The notes: a model not told the origin generated them from the sequence alone. A DNA stretch of 64,000 nucleotides from DASSUW01 sp963774155 (GCA_963774155.1 CAVZDW010000013.1:73192-137191); one strand, 5' to 3'. Shown: positions 17,681 to 26,420, counted from the first letter of the stretch. Program-made: numbers and translations.

Positions 17681-18742
17681 ATGGCGTCAGTCGAGTTCGC
17701 ACCCAAGGAGAAGGAGACCGAGGCGATCACGGCTCACGTGATCTGGATGACCACGGGGCTGAGCTGCGACGGTGACTCCGTCGGCATGACGTCGGCGACC
17801 AACCCCAGCCTCGAGGACATCATCACCGGGGCCATCCCCGGCATGCCGAAGGTCATCGTGCACAACCCGGTCCTGGCCTTCGAGCAGGGCTCCGAGTTCA
17901 TGCAGGCGTGGTGGGACGCCGAGGCGGGCAAGCTCGATCCCTTCGTCCTCATCCTCGAGGGCTCGCTGCCGAACGAGAACCTCAGCGGCGACGGCTACTT
18001 CGCGGCGATGGGCGACAACCCGGAGACCGGCCAGCCGATCACCACGACCGAGTGGATCGACCGGCTCGCGCCCAAGGCGGCGGCCGTGGTCGCCGTCGGC
18101 ACCTGCGCGACCTACGGCGGCATCCCGGCGATGAAGAACAACCCGACGGGCGCCATGGGCCTGCGCGACCACCTGGGCTGGAAGTGGAAGTCCAAGGCCG
18201 GCATCCCGATCGTCAACATCCCCGGCTGCCCCGCGCAGCCCGACAACATCACCGAGACGCTGATGTACCTGGTCTTCGCGCTCGCCGGCCGCGCGCCGGT
18301 GCCCGAGCTCGACGACGCCGGGCGCCCCACCTGGCTGTTCGAGCGCACCGCGCACGAGAGCTGCAATCGCGCCGCCTTCTACGAGACCGGGAACTTCGCC
18401 ACCGAGTACGGCAGCGACCACCGCTGCCTGGTCAAGCTGGGCTGCAAGGGCCCGGTGGTCAAGTGCAACGTGCCGCTGCGCGGCTGGGTGAACGGGATGG
18501 GCGGCTGCCCCAACGTCGGCGGCATCTGCATGGCCTGCACGATGCCGGGGTTCCCCGACAAGTACATGCCGTTCATGGACGAGGACAACATGGGCCGGCT
18601 GTCCTCGAACGCGGCGCGGTTCACCTACGGCCCGCTGCTGCGGCTCGGGCGCAGGTTCAACGTCAAGCGCAAGTATGACAAGGAGCCGGAGTGGCGCAAG
18701 CCGGGCAACGAGCTCCTGTCCGGCTACCAGAAGCGCTGGTAA
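17681..18742 (+). CDS. hhyS: [NiFe] hydrogenase small subunit, group 1h (HhyS/HucS-like)
   Basis: 353 residues carrying the iron-sulfur relay of an uptake hydrogenase. The first cluster motif reads WMTTGLSCDGDSVGMTSATN, and later come VGTCATYGGIP, NIPGCPAQPDN, LGCKGPVVKCNVP and GGCPNVGGICMACTMPGFPD. The N-terminus MASVEFAPKEKE has no twin-arginine signal, as in the high-affinity group 1h (formerly group 5) enzymes that oxidise atmospheric H2 and feed the respiratory chain. GAGGAG precedes the ATG. Group assignment is from recognisable 1h-type wording of these motifs, not from a tree. Confidence 0.95.
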   Translation: MASVEFAPKEKETEAITAHVIWMTTGLSCDGDSVGMTSATNPSLEDIITGAIPGMPKVIVHNPVLAFEQGSEFMQAWWDAEAGKLDPFVLILEGSLPNENLSGDGYFAAMGDNPETGQPITTTEWIDRLAPKAAAVVAVGTCATYGGIPAMKNNPTGAMGLRDHLGWKWKSKAGIPIVNIPGCPAQPDNITETLMYLVFALAGRAPVPELDDAGRPTWLFERTAHESCNRAAFYETGNFATEYGSDHRCLVKLGCKGPVVKCNVPLRGWVNGMGGCPNVGGICMACTMPGFPDKYMPFMDEDNMGRLSSNAARFTYGPLLRLGRRFNVKRKYDKEPEWRKPGNELLSGYQKRW

Positions 18743-18757
18743 AGAGGGGGATGAGGA

Positions 18758-20539
18758 ATGGCCACGATTGACACGCCGGGGACCGAGCAGCAGGTGCTGG
18801 TCAAGGAGATGTCGTGGGATCCCATCACCCGGATCGTCGGGTCGCTGGGCATCCACACCGAGATCGACTTCACCAACCAGCAGGTGCTCAAGTGCTACAG
18901 CACGTCGATGATCTTCCGCGGGTTCGACATCTTCATGAAGGGCGTCGACCCGCGTGACACGCACTTCCTGACGAGCCGGATCTGCGGCATCTGCGGGGAC
19001 AACCACTGCACGACCTCGGTCCTGTGCCAGAACATGGCGTACGGCATCTACCCGCCCAAGCTCGGCAACTGCGCCTACAACCTGGCCGAGCTCGCCGACT
19101 ACATGTTCGACCATGCGATCTACAACGACTGCATGTGCAACGTGGACTTCTGCGAGCAGATGGTGAAGGACACGAACCCGTCGCTGCTCAAGAAGGCGGA
19201 GAACACGCCGTCACCACACGGCGACGTCCACGGGTTCAAGACGATCGCCGACATCATGCGGGCGCTCAACCCGTTCACCGGCGAGTTCTACCTCGAGACG
19301 CTCCAGGTCGCCCGCTACACGCGCGAGATGTACTGCCTGTTCGGCGGCCGTCACACTCACCCCTCGACGATCATGCCGGGCGGCGTCAGCGCCGACATCA
19401 CGTCGCAGACGTGCACGGATTACTACGTGCGGCTCATGCGCTACATCGACTACTGCAAGCGCACCGTGCCGATGCACGATGACATCTATGACTTCTTCCT
19501 CCAGGAGCTGCCCGGCTATGACATGGTCGGCTACCGCGAGACCGACCTGATCTGCTGGGGCGCCTTCGACGACCCCGACGTGCTGCGCTACGACTACCGC
19601 GACATGACGGAGTGGGGGCGGACCCGCTACGTCACGCCGGGGCTCGTGTTCGGCGGCGAGCTGATCACGACGGACCTCGTCGAGATCAACCTCGCGATCC
19701 GGATCCTGCTCGGCTCGAGCTACTTCGACGACTGGGGGAGCGAGGAGACGTTCGTCACGCACGACCCGCTCGGCAACCCCGTCGACAAGCGCCATCCGTG
19801 GAACAAGGTGACGCTGCCGAAGCCGCAGGCGCGCGACTTCGCCGACAAGTACTCCTGGGTCGTCTCGCCGCGCATGTACGACAAGCGGAACGACCGCTAC
19901 GTGGCCAACGACACCGGCGGCGGCCCGTTCGCCCGCCAGTGGGTGACGGCCAAGGCCGGGCTCGTCGACGTCGGCTACGTGAAGGCCACCGGCCACAGCA
20001 TCCAGATGGTGCTGCCGAAGACCGGCTTCATGCCCGAGATGGAGCTCGAGTGGAAGATCCCGGAGAAGTCGAACGCGATCGAGCGCGACCGCGCGCGGTC
20101 CTACCACCAGGCGTTCTCCGCGCTGCTCGGGCTCTACCACATCGAGCAGGCGCTGGGCGAGGTGCGCGCCGGCCGGACCAAGAGCGCCAACATGGTCAAG
20201 GTCCCGGACAACGCGGTCAGCGTCGGCTTCCACGAGGCCGCCCGCGGGGTCCTCTCGCACCACATGGTCATCCGGGACGGCAAGGTCGCCAACTACCAGC
20301 CGTACCCGCCGACCCCGTGGAACGCGAACCCGCGTGACGTCTACGGCACGCCCGGCCCGTACGAGGACGCCGTCCAGAACACGCCGATCTTCGAGGAGAA
20401 CGGCCCCGACAACTTCAAGGGGGTGGACATCATGCGCGCCGTGCACTCCTTCGACCCGTGCCTCCCGTGCGGCGTGCACATGTACACGGGCAAGGGCAAG
20501 GTGCGGAAGGTCATGCACACCCCGACCGGGTTGGCGTGA
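18758..20539 (+). CDS. hhyL: [NiFe] hydrogenase large subunit, group 1h (HhyL/HucL-like)
   Basis: 593 residues holding the Ni-Fe active site. The L1 motif is RICGICGDNHCTTS (about residues 74-87). The L2 motif is DPCLPCGVHMYTG, followed by a 19-residue C-terminal extension (MYTGKGKVRKVMHTPTGLA) expected to be removed after the His by the endopeptidase encoded at 23425. FGGRHTHPSTIMPGGVS is another family block. It sits 15 bases after hhyS, with GAGGGGG upstream. All four nickel-ligand cysteines are present, so the enzyme should be active if matured. Confidence 0.96.
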   Translation: MATIDTPGTEQQVLVKEMSWDPITRIVGSLGIHTEIDFTNQQVLKCYSTSMIFRGFDIFMKGVDPRDTHFLTSRICGICGDNHCTTSVLCQNMAYGIYPPKLGNCAYNLAELADYMFDHAIYNDCMCNVDFCEQMVKDTNPSLLKKAENTPSPHGDVHGFKTIADIMRALNPFTGEFYLETLQVARYTREMYCLFGGRHTHPSTIMPGGVSADITSQTCTDYYVRLMRYIDYCKRTVPMHDDIYDFFLQELPGYDMVGYRETDLICWGAFDDPDVLRYDYRDMTEWGRTRYVTPGLVFGGELITTDLVEINLAIRILLGSSYFDDWGSEETFVTHDPLGNPVDKRHPWNKVTLPKPQARDFADKYSWVVSPRMYDKRNDRYVANDTGGGPFARQWVTAKAGLVDVGYVKATGHSIQMVLPKTGFMPEMELEWKIPEKSNAIERDRARSYHQAFSALLGLYHIEQALGEVRAGRTKSANMVKVPDNAVSVGFHEAARGVLSHHMVIRDGKVANYQPYPPTPWNANPRDVYGTPGPYEDAVQNTPIFEENGPDNFKGVDIMRAVHSFDPCLPCGVHMYTGKGKVRKVMHTPTGLA

Positions 20540-21801
20540 GCGCTGAGCTGACCGCACGCCTAGACGAGATCGGCGACCCGCGAGCCGAGGAGCTCGTGGG
20601 TGAGCTGATGCAGCTCTACGGCGAGGGCCTGGCCCGGATCTTCGACGCGCTCGACGCCCAGACGCGCGCGCGGCTCGCCGACGACGGCGTGGTCGGGAGC
20701 CTGATGCTGCTGCACGGGCTCTACCCGGTCGCGCTCGAGACCCGCGTGCGCGAGGCGCTGGAGACCGTGCGGCCGTACATGGAGTCGCACGGCGGCGGGG
20801 TCGAGCTCGTCGCCCTCGCCGACGGCGTGGCGCGCCTGAAGATGCTGGGCGGCTGCGAGGGCTGCCCGGCCTCGGCCTCCACGCTCGAGCACGCGATCAT
20901 GCACGCGCTCGACGAGCACGCGCCGGACCTCGCGGGCGTCGAGCTGGACGGGGTCTCGGTCACCCCCGCTGCGCCGCGCGAGTGGTCCGCGCTCGAGGTC
21001 GACGGGCTCGCCCCGGGCGCGCTCGCGACGGTCCGCGACCTCGTGGTGGCGAACGTCGACGGCACGCTGCTCGCGTACCGCAACGCGTGCGCCGCCTGTG
21101 GCGCGCGCCTCGACGCGGGCGTGCTGATCCTCGGCACGCTCACCTGCGCGTCGTGCGGCCACGGCTACGACCTGCCGCGCGCCGGGCGGTCCGACGACGG
21201 GCTGCAGCTCGAGCCGGTGCCGCTGCTGCGCGAGAACGGCGCGGTGCAGGTGGCGGCTCCGGCTCGCGAGCCGCACACGGGCTGCGAGCTGTGCGAGCTC
21301 TCGCTGCCCGAGGACCACAAGCACCTGCTGCACCTCGCCGAGCGCCGGATCCTCTGCGTCTGCCAGACCTGCTGGGCCGTGCGCTCGGGCGACGCCGACT
21401 ACCGGCCGGCCGGCAATCGCACCCTCGTGCTCGACGACCTGCACATCACCGACGAGCAGTGGGCGGGCTTCCAGATCCCGATCGGCCTCGCCTTCCTCAT
21501 GCACAGCACGGTCGCGGGCGGCGTGATCGCGCTCTACCCGAGCCCGGCGGGAGCGACGGAGTCCGAGCTGGACCTGGACACCTGGGCGCAGCTGTGCGAG
21601 GCCAACCCGATCCTGGCCTCGCTGGAGCCCGACACCGAGGCGCTGATCGTCAACCGCCTGGCCGAGCCTCCGCAGCAGGTGATCGCGCCGATCGACGCCG
21701 CCTACCGGCTCGTCGGCGTGGTCAAGGCCTCGTGGGAGGGGATCACCGGCGGCCCGGCGATGCGCGCCGCCGTGGCGGAGTACTTCGAGGGCCTGCGATG
21801 A
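20536..21801 (+). CDS. NifU-like / Rieske-like / DUF5947 three-part fusion protein
   Basis: 421 residues, GTG overlapping the hhyL stop. Residues about 60-135 are a NifU C-terminal domain (LKMLGGCEGCPASASTL, the CxxC iron-sulfur scaffold). About 155-230 resembles a Rieske fold but has CAACGARL and TCASCGHGYD in place of CxH...CxxH, so all four ligands would be cysteines. From about 255 a DUF5947-type domain starts (TGCELCELSLPEDHKHLLHL, ILCVCQTCWAVRSGDADYRP). Separate proteins of these types accompany group 1h hydrogenases. An electron-transfer or cluster-delivery role is inference; HucE in Mycobacterium is a comparable partner. Confidence 0.82.
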   Translation: MSAELTARLDEIGDPRAEELVGELMQLYGEGLARIFDALDAQTRARLADDGVVGSLMLLHGLYPVALETRVREALETVRPYMESHGGGVELVALADGVARLKMLGGCEGCPASASTLEHAIMHALDEHAPDLAGVELDGVSVTPAAPREWSALEVDGLAPGALATVRDLVVANVDGTLLAYRNACAACGARLDAGVLILGTLTCASCGHGYDLPRAGRSDDGLQLEPVPLLRENGAVQVAAPAREPHTGCELCELSLPEDHKHLLHLAERRILCVCQTCWAVRSGDADYRPAGNRTLVLDDLHITDEQWAGFQIPIGLAFLMHSTVAGGVIALYPSPAGATESELDLDTWAQLCEANPILASLEPDTEALIVNRLAEPPQQVIAPIDAAYRLVGVVKASWEGITGGPAMRAAVAEYFEGLR

Positions 21802-22394
21802 GGTTCGAGGTGCTGGGAGCCGAGGCGGTCGCCAACGCCGTCGCGCCGACCATGCGCTTCCGCCTGCAGGTCGAGGAGGACCGGCCCGTCCACGGCATCG
21901 CGCTGTCGGCGCAGATCAACGTCGACCCGGCGCGGCGGACCTACGACGCCGAGACGCGCGACCGGCTCGTCGAGCTGTTCGGCCCGCCCGAGCGCTGGGC
22001 GGCGACGACCCGCAGCTTCCTGTGGACGCAGGTCGGCGCGCTGGTCCCGGGCTTCGACGGCACAGGCGAGTTCGAGCTCAGCGTGCCCTGCACCTACGAC
22101 CTCGACATCGCGGCGGCGAAGTACTTCTACTCGCTGCCCGACGGCGAGGTCCCGCTCACCTTCCACTTCAGCGGGACGATCGTCCATCCCGAGCTGCAGA
22201 TCGCCATGGTGCCCTGGAGCTGCTCGGCGCGCTTCATGCTGCCGGTGGCGACGTGGCAGGGGCTGATGCGGCTCTACTACCCCGAGGGCGGCTGGGTCCG
22301 GCTGGACCGGGAGACGCTCGACCGCCTCCAGGCGCGCAAGGCCGAGCGCGGCCTGCCGTCGCTCGACGCCGCGGTGGCGGAGCTGCTGGCATGA
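21798..22394 (+). CDS. DUF6084 family protein, hydrogenase-linked
   Basis: 198 residues beginning MRFEVLGAEAVANAVAPTMR. It is beta-rich with a C2-like or immunoglobulin-like appearance (LTFHFSGTIVHPELQIAMVP, VPWSCSARFMLPVATWQGLM). No cofactor motif or membrane helix is seen. DUF6084 proteins occur next to DUF5947 in actinobacterial hydrogenase operons. It overlaps both neighbours by 4 bases, so its expression is tied to the hydrogenase. Its molecular role is unknown; an assembly or scaffold function is a guess. Confidence 0.75.
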   Translation: MRFEVLGAEAVANAVAPTMRFRLQVEEDRPVHGIALSAQINVDPARRTYDAETRDRLVELFGPPERWAATTRSFLWTQVGALVPGFDGTGEFELSVPCTYDLDIAAAKYFYSLPDGEVPLTFHFSGTIVHPELQIAMVPWSCSARFMLPVATWQGLMRLYYPEGGWVRLDRETLDRLQARKAERGLPSLDAAVAELLA

Positions 22395-23428
22395 CCGATC
22401 TCGAGCAGCTCGTCGACACGCTCCTCTACGAGGGCTACGCGCTCTATCCGTACACGCCGTCGGCCACGAAGAACGCGACGCCGACGCCGTTCGGGATCGT
22501 CTACCCGCCGGCCTGCACGGTGGGGACGAAGGCGCGCCATGACCGCATGCGGATCCAGGTGGTGGCGGACGCGGGCGACGACGCGACCTTCCGGGGGTCC
22601 GTGCGCTTCCTCCAGGGCGCCGGCGAGCGCCACGAGGCTGTGGCGCGGCGGCTCGACCTGCCGGCGACGCCGATCGGCGAGTCCGTGGTGGAGCCCTTCG
22701 AGTTCGACGGCGTGCGCGGCCGCGCCCGGTTGTCGGTCACCCGGCTCGAGGGCGGCGCCGTGCGGCTGGCGCTGTGCGTGCACAACACCACCGAGGTCGG
22801 CGAGGACCTCGAGCGCAGCGAGGCGCTCCGCCACAGCCTGCTCTCCACGCACGTGACGGCCCACGTCGACGGCGGCCGCTTCCGCTCGCCGCTCGACGGT
22901 TCGCCGGAGGTGGTCGCCTGCGAGCAGGTCAACACGTGGCCGGTGCTGGCCTCGGACGCCGACGATGCCGTGCTCGGCGCCGCGATCATGCTCCCCGACC
23001 ATCCGCAGCTGGCGCCCGAGAGCCGCGGCAGCCTGTTCGACTCGACCGAGATCGAGGAGGCGCTGCTCCTGCACGTGCTCGCGCTCAGCGACGACGAGCG
23101 CGAGCAGGCCGCCCAGTCGGATCCGGCGGTGCGGGCGATGCTGGCGCGCGCCGCGGCGGCGACGCCGCAGGACGTGATGGACCTCCACGGCCGCGTGACG
23201 GTGAACGACGTCACCTACCGCCCCGGCGACCACGTCGTGCTGCGGGCCGAGGGGAACGCCCGCGACCACCTGCTCATCGGCCGGCGGGCGACGATCGAGC
23301 GCATCTACCACGACTACGACGGCCGCGTGCACCTGGCCGTGACCGTCGACGACGACCCCGGCCAGGACCTGTTGCGCGAGATGGGGCGGTTCCTGTTCTT
23401 CGATCCCAGCGAGGTGGTGCGGGCATGA
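22391..23428 (+). CDS. Conserved hydrogenase-operon protein of unknown function
   Basis: 345 residues, not a named family to me. The N-terminus MTDLEQLVDTLLYEGYALYP is followed by PSATKNATPTPFGIVYPPAC. The middle is beta-rich with no metal motif, though NTTEVGEDLERSEALRHSLL looks structured. The last ~80 residues form a small barrel-like unit (YRPGDHVVLRAEGNARDHLL, IYHDYDGRVHLAVTVDDDPG) resembling a gas-vesicle or SH3-like hydrogenase accessory tail. It overlaps the genes on both sides by 4 bases. Position suggests maturation or complex assembly of Hhy. Confidence 0.75.
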   Translation: MTDLEQLVDTLLYEGYALYPYTPSATKNATPTPFGIVYPPACTVGTKARHDRMRIQVVADAGDDATFRGSVRFLQGAGERHEAVARRLDLPATPIGESVVEPFEFDGVRGRARLSVTRLEGGAVRLALCVHNTTEVGEDLERSEALRHSLLSTHVTAHVDGGRFRSPLDGSPEVVACEQVNTWPVLASDADDAVLGAAIMLPDHPQLAPESRGSLFDSTEIEEALLLHVLALSDDEREQAAQSDPAVRAMLARAAAATPQDVMDLHGRVTVNDVTYRPGDHVVLRAEGNARDHLLIGRRATIERIYHDYDGRVHLAVTVDDDPGQDLLREMGRFLFFDPSEVVRA

Positions 23429-23937
23429 GCCCGGAGTTCGAGAAGCAGATCCTCGTGGCGGGCGTCGGCAACGCGTGGATGCAGGACGACGGCTTCGGCG
23501 GCGAGGTGGCGCGGCGGCTCGAGCACCGCGACCTGCCCTCCGGCGTGACGGTCATGGAGTTCGGCTCGGGCGGTCTCGACCTGGCCTACGAGATCATGCG
23601 CGGCTACCACGCGCTCGTGCTCCTCGACGTCAGCCGCCAGGGCGGCGAGCCCGGCACCCTGTACGTGATCGAGCCGGATCCCGACGAGTTCGGCGGCGCG
23701 ATCGAGGACGGCGAGGCGATCAACCCGCACGGCATGGATCCCAAGACCGTCCTGCGGTTCGTGAGCGCCGTCGGCGGCTTCTCCGGCAAGGTCGTGGTCA
23801 TCGCCTGCGAGCCGGCCGAGATCGAGGATCTCGGCATCGGGCTCAGCCCGGCGGTCGAGGCTGCCGTGGTCCGCGCCGTCGACCTGGTCGCCGAGACGAT
23901 CGAGGAGCTGCGCTCCGACGCGGCCTATCGGAGCTGA
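23425..23937 (+). CDS. Hydrogenase maturation endopeptidase (M52 family)
   Basis: 170 residues. ILVAGVGNAWMQDDGFGGEV is the classical M52 opening with the nickel-sensing Asp of DDGFG. LDLAYEIMRGYHALVLLDV follows, with the second acidic metal-binding residue. The enzyme trims the C-terminal extension of the large subunit once nickel is in place; the target here would be the tail after DPCLPCGVH in HhyL. ATG overlaps the preceding stop and is followed at 1-base overlap (TGATG) by hypA. Confidence 0.92.
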   Translation: MSPEFEKQILVAGVGNAWMQDDGFGGEVARRLEHRDLPSGVTVMEFGSGGLDLAYEIMRGYHALVLLDVSRQGGEPGTLYVIEPDPDEFGGAIEDGEAINPHGMDPKTVLRFVSAVGGFSGKVVVIACEPAEIEDLGIGLSPAVEAAVVRAVDLVAETIEELRSDAAYRS

Positions 23938-24281
23938 TGCACGAGCTGTCGGTCTCCAGCGCGGTGGTGGACACGGCGCTCCGGCACGCCGACGGGCGGC
24001 GGGTCACGCTCGTGACGGTGCGCATCGGCCACCTGCGCCAGGTGGTGCCGGACTCGCTCGCGTTCTACTTCGAGCTCGTCGCCCGCGAGACGCTGTGCGA
24101 GGGGGCGCGGCTGGAGCAGGTCATCGTGCCGGCGCGGCTGCGCTGCGGCGCCTGCGCGCGGGAGTGGGATCCGGAGGACGCGCTGTTCCGCTGCACGTGC
24201 GGCGCTCCCGGCGAGGTCGTCGCGGGCAACGAGCTCGAGGTCGAGTCGATCGAGGTGGAGGAGGCTGCATGCACCGCGTGA
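23937..24281 (+). CDS. hypA: Hydrogenase nickel insertion protein HypA
   Basis: 114 residues starting MHELSVSSAVV; the His at position 2 binds nickel. The zinc site is RCGAC...FRCTCG: the first pair is CxxC but the second reads CTC, one residue shorter than the usual CxxC. It ends GNELEVESIEVEEAACTA, the common HypA tail plus a few residues. It works with HypB to load Ni into the large subunit and overlaps hypB by 13 bases. Confidence 0.94.
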   Translation: MHELSVSSAVVDTALRHADGRRVTLVTVRIGHLRQVVPDSLAFYFELVARETLCEGARLEQVIVPARLRCGACAREWDPEDALFRCTCGAPGEVVAGNELEVESIEVEEAACTA

Positions 24282-24949
24282 AGGTGAGGATCGTCGAGGA
24301 CGCCCTGGACGCCAACAACACGATCGCCCGCGCCAACCGCGACGACTTCGACGCACGCGACGTGGCCGTCGTCAACCTCATGAGCGCGCCGGGAGCGGGC
24401 AAGACGGCGCTGCTCGAGCGCGTGCTCGGAGCGCTCGGCGACGTGCGCGCCGGCGTGCTGGAGGGCGACGTCGAGGGCAGCTACGACGCCGACCGGCTCG
24501 CGAGCCTGCACGTGCCGGTGACCCAGCTCAACACCGGCAACGGCTTCGGCGGCGAGTGCCACCTGGACGCGAACATGGTGCGCAGCGCGCTGCCCGCGTT
24601 GCCGCTGGAGGACATCGACCTACTGGTGATCGAGAACGTCGGCAACCTCGTCTGCCCGGCCGAGTTCCGCGTCGGGGAGGACGCGCGGGTGATGGTCTGC
24701 TCGGTCACGGAGGGCGAGGACAAGCCGCTCAAGTACCCGCTCATGTTCCGCGCCTGCGAGCTCGTGGTGATCAACAAGATCGATCTGCTCCCGCACCTGG
24801 AGTTCGACGTGGAGCGGCTGCTGCACAACCTCGACGCCGTGCACCCGGGCGTGGAGCGGATGCTGGTGAGCGCGCGCACGGGCGAGGGCGTCGACGCGTT
24901 CCGCGACTGGCTGACGGCGCTGCCCGCGCGCCGGAGGGTGGCCGCCTGA
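24269..24949 (+). CDS. hypB: Hydrogenase nickel incorporation GTPase HypB
   Basis: 226 residues of the SIMIBI GTPase class: P-loop LMSAPGAGKTALLERVL, Walker-B-like DLLVIENVGNLVCPAEF with the conserved Cys that binds metal, and base-recognition motif NKIDLLP. There is no His-rich N-terminal stretch, so it has no nickel storage role and depends on HypA or import for Ni. GGAGGAGG sits 6-12 bases upstream of the ATG at 24269. Confidence 0.95.
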   Translation: MHRVKVRIVEDALDANNTIARANRDDFDARDVAVVNLMSAPGAGKTALLERVLGALGDVRAGVLEGDVEGSYDADRLASLHVPVTQLNTGNGFGGECHLDANMVRSALPALPLEDIDLLVIENVGNLVCPAEFRVGEDARVMVCSVTEGEDKPLKYPLMFRACELVVINKIDLLPHLEFDVERLLHNLDAVHPGVERMLVSARTGEGVDAFRDWLTALPARRRVAA

Positions 24950-25989
24950 TGAAGGCGCTCGCCGCCGATCGGCGTCGCGAGGCGAACGCCGCGTGGTTCG
25001 CGGCCGAGGCCGAGCGGCTGGCGCGCCTGTGCGGCGAGATGGCCGAGCGCTTCGCGCGCGGCGGGCGGCTGCTGGCGGTGGGCGGCTCACCGGCCGGCTG
25101 GTCCGACGCGCACCATGTGGCCGTCGAGTTCGTGCATCCGGTGATCGTCGGCAAGCGCGCGCTCCCGGCGCTCGCGGTCTCGGCCGAGCAGCTCTCGCTC
25201 ATCGCCGAGCCCGACGACATGGTCATCGCGTTCGACGCCTCGCTTCCGGACACGCCCGCGCTGGTCATCGAGCTCGACCCGCCGGTGGCCGATCCGTTCG
25301 TGCGCCAGGAGCTCGTCGAGACCGCCTACCACGTGCTGTGGGAGCTCGTCCACGTCTTCCTCGATCACCGCGAGCGCAGCGTCCACGACGTCGGCGGCGC
25401 GAGCTTCCTCTACCCGTTCCTCGGTGAGGTCGAGACCGATCACGAGGCGGTGGTGGAGGACGTGCGGCAGTCGATCCTCATGAAGGCCGAGGAGATCGGT
25501 GCGCTGCGCGAGCAGACGCTGACCGAGGGGCGCGAGACCCTGCTGGCCGCCGCCGCCGCGATCCGCTCCGGCCGGGTCCTCGCCCTGGGGAACGGCGGCT
25601 CGGCGACCGACGCGATGGACGTCGTCGCCGATCTCCTGGCCGCCGGGAGGCCCGCGCTCGACCTCACGGCGGACTCCGCGGTGCTCACCGCGATCGCCAA
25701 CGACGTCGGCGTCGAGGTGATGTTCGCGCGTCAGGTGATCGCCCACGGGCGGGCGGGTGACGTGCTGCTCGCCTTCTCCACCAGCGGCGGCTCGGCCAAC
25801 GTGATCGCCGCTCTCGCCGAGGCCCGCCGCCGCGGGCTCGTGACCGTCGCGCTCGTCGGCTACGACGGGGGCCGGATCGCCGCCGAGGGCCTGGCCGACC
25901 ATGTGGTGGTCACGCGCTCCCAGCACATCCCCCGCATCCAGGAGGCGCAGGCGAGCGCCTACCACGTCCTCTGCGAGATGGTGCGATGA
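24949..25989 (+). CDS. Double SIS-domain protein (phosphoheptose isomerase-like) in the hydrogenase operon
   Basis: 346 residues. The C-terminal half has a complete SIS fold with ALGNGGSATDAMDVVADLLA and LLAFSTSGGSANVIAALAEA, as in GmhA-type sugar-phosphate isomerases. The N-terminal half (GGRLLAVGGSPAGWSDAHHV, VEFVHPVIVGKRALPALAVS) looks like a degenerate second SIS unit. GmhA-like genes recur inside actinobacterial hydrogenase clusters, but their role there is not established. TGATG overlap with hypB shows tight coupling. It is unlikely to serve heptose synthesis here because no lipopolysaccharide genes are nearby. Confidence 0.8.
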   Translation: MKALAADRRREANAAWFAAEAERLARLCGEMAERFARGGRLLAVGGSPAGWSDAHHVAVEFVHPVIVGKRALPALAVSAEQLSLIAEPDDMVIAFDASLPDTPALVIELDPPVADPFVRQELVETAYHVLWELVHVFLDHRERSVHDVGGASFLYPFLGEVETDHEAVVEDVRQSILMKAEEIGALREQTLTEGRETLLAAAAAIRSGRVLALGNGGSATDAMDVVADLLAAGRPALDLTADSAVLTAIANDVGVEVMFARQVIAHGRAGDVLLAFSTSGGSANVIAALAEARRRGLVTVALVGYDGGRIAAEGLADHVVVTRSQHIPRIQEAQASAYHVLCEMVR

Positions 25990-26420
25990 AGGAGATCATC
26001 CACGCGAAGATCCGCGGCGTCATCGGCGCGATGGCCATGACCGGCCTGCGGGTCTTCGCGCTCCACGCCGGCCTCATCCGCGAGGATCCGCCCTCGCGGC
26101 TCACCCGCAAGCAGGCGCGCGGGCTGCTCAAGATGGTCCCGCGCAAGCGGCGGCGGGTCGTGGTCGAGCTGGTCCACTGGGCCATGGGCGGCATCTTCGG
26201 CATCGTCTTCGGCCTGCTCCCGGAGCGCATCCGGCAGCGCGTGTGGTCGGGCCCGGTCTACGGCCTGCTGGTCTGGATGGGCTTCGACACGGTCGTGGCT
26301 CCGGCGCTCGGGCTCACCGAGCGCGACTGGCCCAAGGGGCGCGAGCGCACGGTGTTCATCGCCGACCACCTGCTGTTCGGGTTCGTCCTCAACGAGATGC
26401 GGTCGCGGCCACGGGAATGA
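25986..26420 (+). CDS. Small membrane protein between the SIS gene and hypF
   Basis: 144 residues with an N-terminal hydrophobic segment (GVIGAMAMTGLRVFALHAGL), a basic stretch MVPRKRRRVVVELVHW, and helices around GGIFGIVFGLLPERI and VYGLLVWMGFDTVVAPALGL. I do not recognise the family with certainty; a YagU/DUF1440-like fold is possible. It overlaps neighbours by 4 bases on both sides, so it belongs to the hyp operon. A role in membrane docking or in electron hand-over to the quinone pool is only a suggestion from position. Confidence 0.65.
   Translation: MKEIIHAKIRGVIGAMAMTGLRVFALHAGLIREDPPSRLTRKQARGLLKMVPRKRRRVVVELVHWAMGGIFGIVFGLLPERIRQRVWSGPVYGLLVWMGFDTVVAPALGLTERDWPKGRERTVFIADHLLFGFVLNEMRSRPRE

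Noticed and set aside
24949..25989. Lipopolysaccharide heptose gene
   Set aside because: Apart from the SIS fold nothing around it belongs to LPS synthesis, and the context is a hydrogenase operon in a probable actinobacterium.
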